This document shows, piece by piece, positions 1 through 9,341 of a stretch of 64,000 bases of DNA; positions within the stretch are counted from its first letter, which is position 1, and each line of letters opens with the position of its first letter. Below the pieces are notes generated by a model. The model ran no database searches and was not told where the DNA came from. It was given only the letters and a program-made list of their open reading frames with translations. Origin of the DNA: Gilliamella sp. ESL0443 (GTDB lineage Bacteria > Pseudomonadota > Gammaproteobacteria > Enterobacterales > Orbaceae); contig NZ_CP048263.1 of NCBI RefSeq assembly GCF_019469165.1, positions 62,001 through 126,000 on the forward strand. Direction: 5' to 3'. The position numbers and the translations under genes are program-made.

Positions 1-48
1 TCATGGTAATTAATAAAATAGCAGAAAACCATGTTATTATTTTTTTCA

Positions 49-570
49 TTATTGATGACTCCTCTTTTTCCATTCGGAATAGTTTTTGTGATTTAATATT
101 TTTTCAAAATAAAGGGTAGTGTGATCACTGGTTAAATTTACTTGCCCTATTTGTTGATATCCTTTTTTGCGATATATATTGGCTAGCCATGGATGATTGG
201 CTGCTGTACCTAAAGTTACGGCGGGAAGCTTAAGTTGGTTAATTAAAACTTCTTTTTCAACCCAATCCCATAAAGCATTACCATAGCCTTGTCCTTTATA
301 AATTGGATCTGTTGCAAACCAGCCTAAATGTGGTAATCCATAAGGTCCTGGGTTATTTCCCCATGGAAAACGTATGCTTAAGGTTGATATTAATTTATTG
401 TCCTTTTCTATTATATAAACTGCATTCGAATCAATATGATGAATTATTTCTTCAGGTTCGACAGTAGCTGCTGCAAAATGAATGCCTAACTGTGACGTAG
501 CTTGATATGCTCGGTGCAATAATTGTTGATATGCTGGAATATCGGAACAGCTGATTAAGCGAAAATTCAT
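49..570 (-). CDS. GNAT family N-acetyltransferase
   Basis: The protein has 173 residues and one GNAT fold. The acetyl-CoA pyrophosphate-binding loop is visible as KGQGYG at residues 92-97, preceded by the strand GWFATDPIY and followed by a helix, as the family expects. The substrate cannot be told from sequence. The gene starts inside the end of the upstream lyase gene (ATGA overlap at 567-570), so the two are almost certainly cotranscribed and translationally coupled. That pairing may mean the acetyltransferase acts on the same metabolite class as the lyase, but this is only inference. The GNAT assignment is firm; the specific function is unknown. Confidence 0.85.
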   Translation of the reverse strand: MNFRLISCSDIPAYQQLLHRAYQATSQLGIHFAAATVEPEEIIHHIDSNAVYIIEKDNKLISTLSIRFPWGNNPGPYGLPHLGWFATDPIYKGQGYGNALWDWVEKEVLINQLKLPAVTLGTAANHPWLANIYRKKGYQQIGQVNLTSDHTTLYFEKILNHKNYSEWKKRSHQ

Positions 571-1928
571 AATAATACTCCGCTTTGTTCCGCATATTTG
601 ATTACTTGGTCGACTTTTTGTGGTGCAGACCCCAGATAATTAATTGGATTTAACCAATTATCAAGTTCAGACTCGGTAAATTGTTCACTTAAACGTGGAT
701 CATCCAATAGGAGGGATTTAAATGGTCGGTTTTGTTCAAATGCTTGCATAGCATTTTCATAAATTAAATGGTGAGCAGTTTGTTTTCCTAATCGCTTGCC
801 AATTTCGAACATTATTTTTTCTGATAACAGTAAGCCATTTTGTTTTTTTAAATTAGCTAACATTTGATCAGCATTGACTTTTAATCCTTTTAAAACAGCT
901 AAAGCGGTTTGAAGTTGTGCTGAAATATAAAGATTAATTTCTGGCAGGGCAATCCATTCTGCCCGCCAGCTCATGGCATCACGTTCATGTTCAACTTTCA
1001 TTGATTCATGAATAAGTGCCACACTTTTTAATAAAGGCGCGGTAAGACTCGCTAAACCTTCTAAGGCGGCTGGATTACGCTTATGAGGCATGGTAGTCGA
1101 ACCAATTTTACCATCAGAAAATGGCTCTTCCACTTCATTAATTTCCGTTCGCATAAGGTTGTAAAATTCGTTACCAATTTTGCCAAGCGAACCGCTAATA
1201 AGAGCAATAACTGATGCGTATTCAGAAAAACGATCTCGTGCAGATTGCCAACCAATATTGGGTGTATTTAGTCCAAGTGAAGTTAATGCACGATTTTCCA
1301 CTTGTGGACCTAATTCACCTATTGATGCATAAGTGCAAATAGCTCCGCTAATATTACCGACTAAAACTCTTTGTTTTATTTCAGATAAACGCTGTAAATG
1401 ACGAACAAACTCGTCTAACCAAACCGCTAATTTAAAACCAAATGTTGTCGGTAATGCTTGCATACCATGGGTGCGACCTACCATGGGTAAATATTGATAT
1501 TGTTTAGCCAACCGTTTTAATTGATGCGCAATTAATTTGGTATCCCGTTCAATTATATCAAATGACTGTTGTATCTGGAGAACAGTTGCGGTATCGACAA
1601 TATCTTGGGTGGTTGCTCCATAATGAATGTATTGACCAGCATCACCTACTTGTTTTTGTAATGCGTTGATTGTTGACATCAGTGAATGTTTCGCTTTGGC
1701 TGCTTCTTGAGCAAGTTGTTCAAGTGATAATTTTGATGCATCAGCTTTGGCAATAATTGCATCAGCAACGTCAGCAGGAATTACACCTAATTCACCTTGA
1801 GCTTTTGCTAAAGCTACTTCTACTTTTACTTGCTTTTCTAAGCGATTTTGTTCAGACCATATTTGGCGCATTTCGCTAGTGCCAAAATTATTGCCTAAAA
1901 TTAAAAAATCTAAAATATGTGATGCCAC
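567..1928 (-). CDS. Adenylosuccinate lyase / CMLE-type fumarase-superfamily lyase
   Basis: This 453-residue protein belongs to the class II fumarase/aspartase superfamily. The signature GSTTMPHKRNP is at residues 276-286, with the other active-site blocks HYGATTQDI (102-110) and GRTHGMQA (151-158, containing a likely catalytic His). The N-terminal region resembles the Bacillus-type PurB and 3-carboxymuconate cycloisomerase branch, not the E. coli PurB branch, and an ADSL C-terminal-type domain follows. It could be an adenylosuccinate lyase, but the E. coli-like purB expected in this lineage may lie elsewhere, so I give no symbol. It overlaps the downstream GNAT gene by 4 bases. The superfamily is certain; the substrate is not. 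Confidence 0.8.
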   Translation of the reverse strand: MASHILDFLILGNNFGTSEMRQIWSEQNRLEKQVKVEVALAKAQGELGVIPADVADAIIAKADASKLSLEQLAQEAAKAKHSLMSTINALQKQVGDAGQYIHYGATTQDIVDTATVLQIQQSFDIIERDTKLIAHQLKRLAKQYQYLPMVGRTHGMQALPTTFGFKLAVWLDEFVRHLQRLSEIKQRVLVGNISGAICTYASIGELGPQVENRALTSLGLNTPNIGWQSARDRFSEYASVIALISGSLGKIGNEFYNLMRTEINEVEEPFSDGKIGSTTMPHKRNPAALEGLASLTAPLLKSVALIHESMKVEHERDAMSWRAEWIALPEINLYISAQLQTALAVLKGLKVNADQMLANLKKQNGLLLSEKIMFEIGKRLGKQTAHHLIYENAMQAFEQNRPFKSLLLDDPRLSEQFTESELDNWLNPINYLGSAPQKVDQVIKYAEQSGVLL

Positions 1929-2301
1929 AAACCGTCCTCAATGAAAATTCAATAAATTGATAGCAATTATTATTAATTATTGATTTAACGTCTAATAGCT
2001 AGTTTTCCTAAATATATAACTAAAAGGAATAATGGAATGAATGACACGACTCTTTATCGAGTTTAAAAAGAGTGTTATTTAGCAAAAAATTTTGAGGAGG
2101 GACTTTTTTAGATTGATAATATAAATTATTTAATAATATTCAAATAGTTGATTGGGATATCAATTCTGGGCAAAACATAATTTAGATTGAGCGTATAAAA
2201 AAATTCTTATTGTTAATATATCGAATACATTGGTGATTAAAATTTAAATTAATTGCTAATGTATTCGACTATTAGTAGAAATATTTTATTAAACTTGAGG
2301 T
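1929..2301. other. Intergenic region with an 11-bp inverted repeat
   Basis: No gene is seen. The lyase promoter should lie in the left part. The right part has a perfect 11-bp inverted repeat (2221-2231 and 2258-2268, TCGAATACATT and its complement) with a 26-base AT-rich spacer that itself holds the palindrome AATTTAAATT. It lies just past the aspC stop codon. On the minus strand a T-rich stretch follows only after a gap of about 17 bases, so it is a poor intrinsic terminator but could still form a transcript-end hairpin. Confidence 0.45.
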
Positions 2302-3477
2302 TTATAATACTTCGACAATTGATTCACAAAGTCTAGACATATTATCGATAGTCATTCCCGCAACATTGATACGACCTGAATTGACCATATAGATGCCATA
2401 CTCATCACGCAATTTTATTACCTGTTCTTCACTTAATCCACTAAATGAAAACATCCCATTTTGTTTAGCAATAAAGCTGAAGTCTTTGTTAGCACTTTTA
2501 TCTTGTAGTGTTTTTACAAATAACTGGCGCATACGATGAATGCGTTGGCGCATGCTGGTTAATTCATCAAGCCATTCTTCTTTTAGTTCATCATTATTTA
2601 AAATATAAGAGACAATTTTAGCTCCATGTGCGGGTGGATTAGAGTAATTGGCTCTAATAATAGTTTTTACTTGACTAAATGCTCGATCGGCAATTTCGCT
2701 ATCAGCAGCAATTAAAGTAAATGCCCCAACACGTTCATTATAAAGTCCAAAGTTTTTTGAGTAAGAACTAGCAATTAGGAGTTCTGGTTGGTTATTGGCA
2801 AATAGTCTAAGTCCATATACATCTTCTTCTATTCCTTGTCCAAATCCTTGATAAGCTAAGTCGAATAGTGGTAACCAACCGTTTTTTAACGCTAATTCCG
2901 AAATAGCTTGCCATTGTTCAGGCGTTGGATCGATACCAGTTGGATTGTGGCAGCAGCCATGAAATAGCACCGCATCACCAGCGACAACTTGACTTAAATC
3001 AGTCATTAAACCATCAAAATCTAGGTCTCGCGTTAATGGATTATAGTAACGGTATTCACGAACTTCTAAGCCTGCTGTTTGAAATACGCTACGATGATTA
3101 GGCCAAGATGGATTACTTATCCATACTCGTTTTACTTTGGTACGTCGAGATAAAAAATCAGCCATAATTCGTAATGCACCAGTGCCTCCAGGTGCTTGCG
3201 CTGTTCTAGCTCGTTGATTTTCAGTACCAAATAGTAGAATTTGGGTAGCATTATTAAATGAGTTAAGACCATCAATTGGTAAATAACTTTTTGTGATTTC
3301 ATCATTTAAAATCAGATGCTCAGCTTTTTTTACACTTTCTAAAATAGGTGTTTTGGTCGTCTCGTCTTTATAAACACCAACACTTAAATTGATTTTGTTA
3401 GTGCGTTCATCCTTGTTATAAAGATCCGCTAAACCTAAAATGGGATCTGCAGGCGCTGCTAATAAATATTCAAACAT
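2302..3477 (-). CDS. aspC: Aspartate aminotransferase
   Basis: This class I PLP aminotransferase interconverts aspartate/2-oxoglutarate and oxaloacetate/glutamate. From the chosen start it has 391 residues, about E. coli AspC length, and opens [20 protein letters not shown] as AspC does. The PLP lysine is Lys241 in [14 protein letters not shown], and the cofactor-binding block CCHNPTG is present. The open frame extends ten codons upstream, but the internal ATG at 3475-3477 matches the family N-terminus and has an AGG ribosome site about nine bases before it, so I use it. A second, clearly TyrB-like paralogue lies at 24511-25707, so the two are separate enzymes. It is a monocistronic minus-strand gene. 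Confidence 0.93.
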   Translation of the reverse strand: MFEYLLAAPADPILGLADLYNKDERTNKINLSVGVYKDETTKTPILESVKKAEHLILNDEITKSYLPIDGLNSFNNATQILLFGTENQRARTAQAPGGTGALRIMADFLSRRTKVKRVWISNPSWPNHRSVFQTAGLEVREYRYYNPLTRDLDFDGLMTDLSQVVAGDAVLFHGCCHNPTGIDPTPEQWQAISELALKNGWLPLFDLAYQGFGQGIEEDVYGLRLFANNQPELLIASSYSKNFGLYNERVGAFTLIAADSEIADRAFSQVKTIIRANYSNPPAHGAKIVSYILNNDELKEEWLDELTSMRQRIHRMRQLFVKTLQDKSANKDFSFIAKQNGMFSFSGLSEEQVIKLRDEYGIYMVNSGRINVAGMTIDNMSRLCESIVEVL

Positions 3478-3605
3478 AATATACCTATTTCTTTTTTTGA
3501 GCTTCAATGCATTATATACACATTGTTTGGCAAGTTACAATTTCGTTAACAATCAGGCTTCGAAGCAATAATTTTACCACTATGAGTGTTTTCAAATACA
3601 AATTG

Positions 3606-4157
3606 TTAACTTTCAATTTCAAGTTTTTCAAGAAATGATTTTAAATCAGGTGCTAATGTGATTAATTGTCCTGTTATTAAATCTTCTTTAACAATTTCAG
3701 CAGTTAAATTATTTATTGCAATAATTTCAGTGTCCTTATTAGTTGAGCCAATAAAAAGAGTCGGATGGCGTTTTAATTTTTTTTGCTGTGATAAATGCGC
3801 AATTAAATTCTGCTCTAAATTAGAGAAGTCGTCATCACTCCATGGTTGAAGTAAAATTACATCAATATCGGCAAACTTTGCAGCCATATTAGCCGCATAT
3901 TGTGTCCCATAATAAATATGAGCGCTTTGATGTATTTTTATATTAATTACTTGTTCAACGATGGTTAAATTTCTTGGTGGAATAAGTAAATAAGGCTGCC
4001 AATAAACAGTAAGATTTTCGGTTTTTATAATACAAGGAGAAGGTAATGAATGTAACTCTTCACTTTGGGGTACACCATCAAATTGAGCAATCCAACGATG
4101 GGTAAAATCAGTTAAGGCAATTTTTTCAGGTAATTCCATAGATAAATATTCGTTCAT
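3606..4157 (-). CDS. syd: SecY-interacting protein Syd
   Basis: The 183-residue protein matches Syd, a small acidic peripheral protein that binds SecY at the cytoplasmic side of the inner membrane and is thought to monitor SecYEG assembly. Recognisable blocks are SEELHSLPSPCII, YWQPYLL, YYGTQYAANM, LLQPWSDDDFSNLEQNLI and HPTLFIG, all collinear with E. coli Syd. The length is normal. An in-frame ATG six codons downstream is an alternative start. It stands alone, divergent from rne across a 700-base spacer and separated from aspC by 128 bases. Confidence 0.9.
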   Translation of the reverse strand: MNEYLSMELPEKIALTDFTHRWIAQFDGVPQSEELHSLPSPCIIKTENLTVYWQPYLLIPPRNLTIVEQVINIKIHQSAHIYYGTQYAANMAAKFADIDVILLQPWSDDDFSNLEQNLIAHLSQQKKLKRHPTLFIGSTNKDTEIIAINNLTAEIVKEDLITGQLITLAPDLKSFLEKLEIES

Positions 4158-4857
4158 TTTGTAAGCAAATCTAAATTATATTATACGGATAAAATTGGGA
4201 TATGCACCTGTGTTAATGTTAGGTTTGTAAATTACTAAAATAGGTCATAAATCCATCAGTAATGATGTAGAAAATTTAGACAAAATCAAATTTAGAAAAC
4301 TAGCGACTAATGCTGCATTTTATTATACTTTTAACCTATTTTATTGAGCGCTCAAAATTAATACTTAATTGTTTATAAAATAATCACTTTAATTTACTTG
4401 CTATCCTCTGCTGAAACGTGAATAATAGACAAGGATAATTTATCCTTGTAATGCAGCAATGGCGTTAGACATTACAGTTTGTCAAAATAAAATAGCGTAA
4501 GTAGAATTATTATAATTAATTAATATGTTTATTTTAAACAATCATATAAAGATTTAGTGGTTTGTTAAATTGTAGAAATTTGCAAACTCATCATTGAAAT
4601 AATATCAATAATTGTATGTTTAGTGGTGTTCAAAAAGTATATAAGTGTTTTGAATGTAATATTACCTCTAAAAATGTATTGATGTTGTATATACGGATTT
4701 CACATAAAATAATAACAAAAATAACATAAATAAAATAATGAAATACTGTATACAAAATATTAAGTTAAGTACTATTGTTTATCATTGTTAAAATAAGCAT
4801 TTATTAATAATAAGATTCTACCTACAGTTAATTTAGATTAATGAAGAGTGTAGAATA
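4158..4857 (+). other. Long rne upstream/leader region
   Basis: This is a 700-base AT-rich spacer between divergent syd and rne with no credible gene. In enterobacteria rne has a long 5' UTR through which RNase E controls its own mRNA level, and the size here fits that. The only clear local structure is at 4428-4483 (separate entry). The last 350 bases before rne are very AT-rich and show no further strong hairpins. The ribosome site before rne is GAAGAG at roughly 4842-4847. Confidence 0.5.
4428..4483 (+). ncRNA. Candidate structured element in the rne 5' UTR
   Basis: Two adjacent hairpins are visible: ACAAGGATA/TATCCTTGT (4429-4437 and 4441-4449, three-base loop) and TGTAATG/CATTACA (4447-4453 and 4470-4476). 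They share bases 4447-4449, so they compete or stack. Outer GACAA (4428-4432) can pair with TTGTC (4479-4483), closing a multi-branch fold. By analogy with the E. coli rne 5' element this could be the autoregulatory site, but I could not align the sequence to that family. Confidence 0.35.
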
Positions 4858-7494
4858 ATGAAAAGAATGCTAATCAATGCAACCCAGCAAGAAGAGCTGC
4901 GAGTTGCCCTTGTTGATGGCCAACGCTTGTATGATTTAGATATCGAAAGCCTTGGTCACGAACAAAAAAAAGCCAATATTTATAAAGGCAAAATCACTAA
5001 AATCAATCCTAGTTTAGAAGCCGCTTTTGTTTCATATGGTGGTGAGCGAGATGGTTTTTTACCATTAAAAGAGATCGCAGAAAGCTATTTCCCTTCAAAT
5101 ATTTCTGGCCGGCGTAGTATTAAACATCTGCAAGAAGGCCAAGAAGTCCTTATCCAAATTGAAAAAGAGATTCGTGGTAAAAAAGGTGCTGCTTTAACGA
5201 CTTATATTAGTTTAGCCGGTAGCTATTTAGTATTAATGCCAAATGACCCAAGAGCAGGTGGGGTTTCGCGCCGTATTGAGGGAGAAGAGCGTGCAGATCT
5301 AAAAAGAGTTATCGATGCGCTAGAAAAACCAAAGGGCATGGGTGTAATAGCTAGAACAGCGGGTGTGGGTAAAAGCCAAGAAGAGTTACAACAGGATTTA
5401 AATGCGTTAGTTAATTATTGGACAGCGATTCAAAATGAGTCAAAAAATCATCCAGCACCAAGCTTAATTCATAAAGAAAGTGACATTATTACTCGAGCAT
5501 TTCGTGATTATTTACGTGATGATGTGGGTGATATTCTTATTGATAATCCTAAAGTACTTGAAATTGCAAAAAAACGATTAGCTGATTTAGGTCGTGTTGA
5601 GTATGTTAGTCGTCTTAAACTTTATGAAGGTGATGTACCATTATTTAATCATTTTCAAATCGAAGGTCAGATTGAATCGGCATTCCAACGGGAAGTTCGC
5701 TTACCATCTGGTGGTTCGATTGTTATTGATGCAACTGAAGCATTAACTGCGATCGATATTAACTCAGCTAAATCTATTCGTGGTAGCGATATTGAAGAGA
5801 CTGCATTTAATACTAATCTTGAAGCGGCAGAAGAGATTGCTCGCCAATTGCGGTTACGTGATTTAGGTGGCTTGATTGTCATCGACTTTATTGATATGAC
5901 GCCAATTCGTAATCAACGTGAAGTGGAAAATCGCTTAAAAGAAGCGATGAAAACCGATCGAGCAAGAATCCAAACCACTCGTATTTCCCGTTTTGGTTTG
6001 CTTGAAATGTCTCGTCAACGTTTAAGCCCATCTCTACGTGAAGCAACTCATCATATATGTCCTCGTTGTCAAGGAACAGGTACAGTTCGTGATAATAATT
6101 CATTATCACTTTCAATTCTTCGCTTAATTCAAGAAGAGGCGATGAAAGATAATACGGTTCAAATTGATGTGATTGTGCCAGTGCCAATTGCTAGTTATTT
6201 GCTTAACGAAAAGCGTCGTGCGATTAATAATATCGAAAGAATGCATCCGGATGTTAAAATCGTCATTGCTGGCGATGAAGAAATGGAAACACCACTTTAT
6301 AAAGTGATTCGTAAACGTAGTGGTGAAGAGACAGATGTATTAAGCTACAATTTACCTAAACTAATCCGTGAGCTTGAAGAGGAAGAAGAAGATCAAGTCG
6401 CTGAATTAGTGGTAGAGCAAGCTGTATTATCAGGTCCTAAAGTAGAAGCGAGTAAAGCATCTAAAGCGAAAAGTGAACCGAAAAAAGTTGAAAAATCTAG
6501 TGGCTTATTTGGTGGTTTATTTAAGAAAATTCGTCAGTTATTTGTTTCAGAAAAGGTAGAACCTAAACCAGAAGTTAAGCCTCAATCAAATAAAAAACGA
6601 GATAATCAACGCTCAAATAATCGACGTCAGCGTAATAATCGTAACAATTCAGCTGCAAATAATAATGTTGCAACTGATGAAGTTAAAGAGACTACACGCT
6701 CTAATCGTCGTACAAAACAAAATAATAATTCATCTAATGCTGCGAATAATATAAAAGCTGATAAAGTCGTTAATGAGGCGGCACAACCACCTAAGCAAAA
6801 AGAAGCGAAACCAAGACGTCAACAGCGTGCATTAACGAAGAGTGTTCGTGTTAAAAATAGTGATGTACCTGCTCAAGCTGAAAAAGTGTGTATCCCTACT
6901 TTATTATTGCCGATTATTGTTCCTGAAACAGGCGATAATGCTGTAACTAACGATTCACAACCGAAGCGTCAACGAAGAACATCTCGTCATTTGCGTATGA
7001 ATACACCACGGACTAAACGACGCGGTAAAAATAGCGAATTAAAACAGTCTGCAATGCCATTGCAATTTGCTGCTGCGTCATTAGAGCTTGCATTAGGCCG
7101 TGTATCGGTTGATTATAGTCAAGTTAGCCATGATGAATCGCTTAATGCTGTTCCAGTGATCCCTTCACTTTTATTACCAATCGTAATTAAAGATGATGTA
7201 GACATCGCTAAAAACGTAGTTGCTAGTGAATCTCAATCAAATATCACAACTCAAGCAAATATTGAGAAATCACCTACAACTCAGGTAACAACAGAATCTA
7301 CAGCAGATCCTGCAGCGGGTTATTCATCATCAATAATGACTAAGGCTCCAGCTCCGGACTATGTGGAATCTGATAGTGGAATAAAAACACGAGAAGAGTT
7401 GGATTATCGTTATGACGGTAAAGGTAATGCTGGTGGATTAAGTGCTCAAGATCATGCTTATGCCGCAGCAAGTAAACCGGTCATACCTGAATAG
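4858..7494 (+). CDS. rne: Ribonuclease E
   Basis: This is the endoribonuclease and degradosome scaffold. The 878 residues are fewer than the 1061 in E. coli. The catalytic half is complete: an S1 domain near residues 35-125, the catalytic metal-binding aspartates Asp300 and Asp343, and the Zn-link CPRCQGTG with Cys401 and Cys404. The scaffold half is shortened and low in complexity: an amphipathic membrane-anchor segment SSGLFGGLFKKIRQLF at 547-562, Arg/Asn-rich RNA-binding stretches, and an Ala-rich tail ending in ASKPVIPE, which recalls the PNPase-binding end of E. coli RNase E. Two near-identical hydrophobic motifs, IPTLLLPI (679-686) and IPSLLLPI (768-775), are unusual. A strong terminator follows. 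Confidence 0.96.
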   Translation: MKRMLINATQQEELRVALVDGQRLYDLDIESLGHEQKKANIYKGKITKINPSLEAAFVSYGGERDGFLPLKEIAESYFPSNISGRRSIKHLQEGQEVLIQIEKEIRGKKGAALTTYISLAGSYLVLMPNDPRAGGVSRRIEGEERADLKRVIDALEKPKGMGVIARTAGVGKSQEELQQDLNALVNYWTAIQNESKNHPAPSLIHKESDIITRAFRDYLRDDVGDILIDNPKVLEIAKKRLADLGRVEYVSRLKLYEGDVPLFNHFQIEGQIESAFQREVRLPSGGSIVIDATEALTAIDINSAKSIRGSDIEETAFNTNLEAAEEIARQLRLRDLGGLIVIDFIDMTPIRNQREVENRLKEAMKTDRARIQTTRISRFGLLEMSRQRLSPSLREATHHICPRCQGTGTVRDNNSLSLSILRLIQEEAMKDNTVQIDVIVPVPIASYLLNEKRRAINNIERMHPDVKIVIAGDEEMETPLYKVIRKRSGEETDVLSYNLPKLIRELEEEEEDQVAELVVEQAVLSGPKVEASKASKAKSEPKKVEKSSGLFGGLFKKIRQLFVSEKVEPKPEVKPQSNKKRDNQRSNNRRQRNNRNNSAANNNVATDEVKETTRSNRRTKQNNNSSNAANNIKADKVVNEAAQPPKQKEAKPRRQQRALTKSVRVKNSDVPAQAEKVCIPTLLLPIIVPETGDNAVTNDSQPKRQRRTSRHLRMNTPRTKRRGKNSELKQSAMPLQFAAASLELALGRVSVDYSQVSHDESLNAVPVIPSLLLPIVIKDDVDIAKNVVASESQSNITTQANIEKSPTTQVTTESTADPAAGYSSSIMTKAPAPDYVESDSGIKTREELDYRYDGKGNAGGLSAQDHAYAAASKPVIPE

Positions 7495-7503
7495 CAGATA
7501 ACT

Positions 7504-7536
7504 AAAACAACAGTGATGGATATCACTGTTGTTTTT
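7504..7536 (+). terminator. Rho-independent terminator of rne
   Basis: A perfect 12-bp stem (AACAACAGTGAT at 7506-7517 with its complement at 7522-7533) has loop GGAT and is followed directly by T residues. It lies 10 bases after the rne stop and 20 bases before sapB, so it insulates the sap operon or allows only read-through into it. Confidence 0.9.
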
Positions 7537-7556
7537 GCTCATAATAAAGATAAACA

Positions 7557-8486
7557 ATGATTATCTATATTTTAAAAAAAATTGTGACGTTTTCATTTAT
7601 TATCTGCGTACTTGCTCAGATCAGCTTCTGTCTGGTCTATTTCGATCCTCAATCTATTTTTAGTGATTTAACTTTTGTTGATGCCTATAATGCTTTTTTT
7701 AAACAATTACTACAAGGTCAATTTAGGTTAGCATCAGGTGAAACTTTACCGTTTTTAGATACCTTATTAACAACGTTTGAACTTTGTATTTTAGCATTGC
7801 TTGTAGCTTTACTTATTGGATTACCTTTGGGTATTTTTCTAGGTTTAAGTAATATAAATTGGTTGAATACTACCATTCGTTTAGGCTGTTTAATCTTTTA
7901 TTCTTGCCCGATTGTTATGCTCGCAACAATTGTAATGTTTTATCTTTCCTCGACAATGCCGATTTCAATGAACTTTGATATCGCACCATCAGTAACCGGT
8001 AGTTCTTTGCTAGATATTTTAATTTCATCAAGGCCAGATAAATTCACTGCATTGTTAGATCAGCTTCACTATTTACTTTTGCCAACAATTATTTTAGCTA
8101 TTCAACCAAGTATTATGACCATTCAACTAGTTAGTGAAAATGTCAAAAATACTTCAAGACAAAATTATATTAAAATGGCAATTATCCGGGAACGTTCACC
8201 GTTTAAAGTGTTACGTCGACATTTATTACCAAATTCAATTCCGGCAACAATTCCACAATTGACATATAACACCACGACTTTATTATTTTTAACTATGGTT
8301 ATTGAAATTTTATTCAATCGAGTTGGTTTAGGCCAATGGGTGATGATGGCTTATCGTAACCATAATTATTTTATTATTGCGATAGCAATTCTTGCGTGTG
8401 GAACAGTAATTAGTTTATTGACTTTATTAGGTGAGATAACAGCTATCGCTATTTATCCATTACGTCATAAGGAACATTATGTCTAG
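7557..8486 (+). CDS. sapB: SapB, ABC transporter permease (peptide/polyamine type)
   Basis: This is an inner-membrane permease of the DppB/OppB type, 309 residues against 321 in E. coli SapB, with a similar start (MIIYILKKI). It has an N-terminal transmembrane helix, then the binding-protein-dependent permease domain with about five more helices. The EAA-loop region reads NYIKMAIIRERSPFKVLRRH. The Sap system was described for antimicrobial-peptide resistance and potassium uptake in Salmonella and Haemophilus, and for putrescine export in E. coli. The gene overlaps sapC by 8 bases. The usual first gene, sapA for the periplasmic binding protein, is not upstream; rne is there instead. Confidence 0.9.
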   Translation: MIIYILKKIVTFSFIICVLAQISFCLVYFDPQSIFSDLTFVDAYNAFFKQLLQGQFRLASGETLPFLDTLLTTFELCILALLVALLIGLPLGIFLGLSNINWLNTTIRLGCLIFYSCPIVMLATIVMFYLSSTMPISMNFDIAPSVTGSSLLDILISSRPDKFTALLDQLHYLLLPTIILAIQPSIMTIQLVSENVKNTSRQNYIKMAIIRERSPFKVLRRHLLPNSIPATIPQLTYNTTTLLFLTMVIEILFNRVGLGQWVMMAYRNHNYFIIAIAILACGTVISLLTLLGEITAIAIYPLRHKEHYV

Positions 8487-9339
8487 GATAATTTTGTTAG
8501 GTAAGCGAATAAATTCATGTTTCCAAAGACTTCATAGCAATTTATACCTGATCATAAGTTTTTATGGGGTTTTAGCAATTGCTTTTATTGCATTATCAAC
8601 CAAATGGCTTTTCCATGCTCACTTGAACCCTATCTATGCAACTTCATTGCCTCCTGCTTGGTGGCCTAATGGAGATATTAATCACATATTAGGAACAACT
8701 GATCAAGGGCAAGATATTTTTGATTACTTATTAATTGGTTATCGGTCAACCATTTCAATGACTTTAAAAGCGGTTTTTTATGTCATCATAATCGGTGGAG
8801 TGATTAACTATTTAATGTTTTTTGTTTCATTTATTAGGCCTTTTATTTTATTTATTTTTAGATTTTTTATGGTCGTTCCGCCATTACTTGGTGTAATTGT
8901 TATTAGCTTGTTATTGGAAGATGATATTACCAATATTTTAATTGTGATTGGTTTATCCTATTCACCGCGCTTCATTTATAATATCCATCAACGTGTTATT
9001 AAGGAATGGAATAAAACCTATATTACTGCGTATCGACTCGATGGATTATCCTCATTTTCTATCTTAAATCATTATATTATCCCTAATATTTTACCCGTTT
9101 ATTTGGCTGAAATTGTTTCATTATTTGGTTCAGTTATTTTAGCGATAACAACAATTACCTTTTTGGGTTTTGCTAATGATTTTTCTCGGCCAGATTTAGG
9201 CATGATGATGTTTAAGATGAAAGATATGATGGATGTTAATTTGCTTGCTTTTTTAGCTCCGGGTATTGCTGTGTCTACTACAATTACTTTGGTTTATTTA
9301 TTCAATTTTGGATTATTTGGCCAGCGAGTAGGACATTAA
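8479..9339 (+). CDS. sapC: SapC, ABC transporter permease
   Basis: This is the second permease subunit, of the DppC/OppC type, 286 residues (E. coli SapC 296). It has an N-terminal membrane helix, a periplasmic segment with the family block [18 protein letters not shown], then five or so helices. The EAA-like loop, [20 protein letters not shown], faces the ATPases. It overlaps sapB by 8 bases and ends 2 bases before sapD, so it is in the middle of a tight operon. It should form a heterodimer with SapB in the inner membrane. Confidence 0.9.
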   Translation: MSRIILLGKRINSCFQRLHSNLYLIISFYGVLAIAFIALSTKWLFHAHLNPIYATSLPPAWWPNGDINHILGTTDQGQDIFDYLLIGYRSTISMTLKAVFYVIIIGGVINYLMFFVSFIRPFILFIFRFFMVVPPLLGVIVISLLLEDDITNILIVIGLSYSPRFIYNIHQRVIKEWNKTYITAYRLDGLSSFSILNHYIIPNILPVYLAEIVSLFGSVILAITTITFLGFANDFSRPDLGMMMFKMKDMMDVNLLAFLAPGIAVSTTITLVYLFNFGLFGQRVGH

Positions 9340-9341
9340 TT

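Noticed and set aside
4158-4857. A hidden small gene in the 700-base spacer before rne
   Set aside because: No frame with a ribosome site and protein-like composition was seen; it fits a long regulatory leader.
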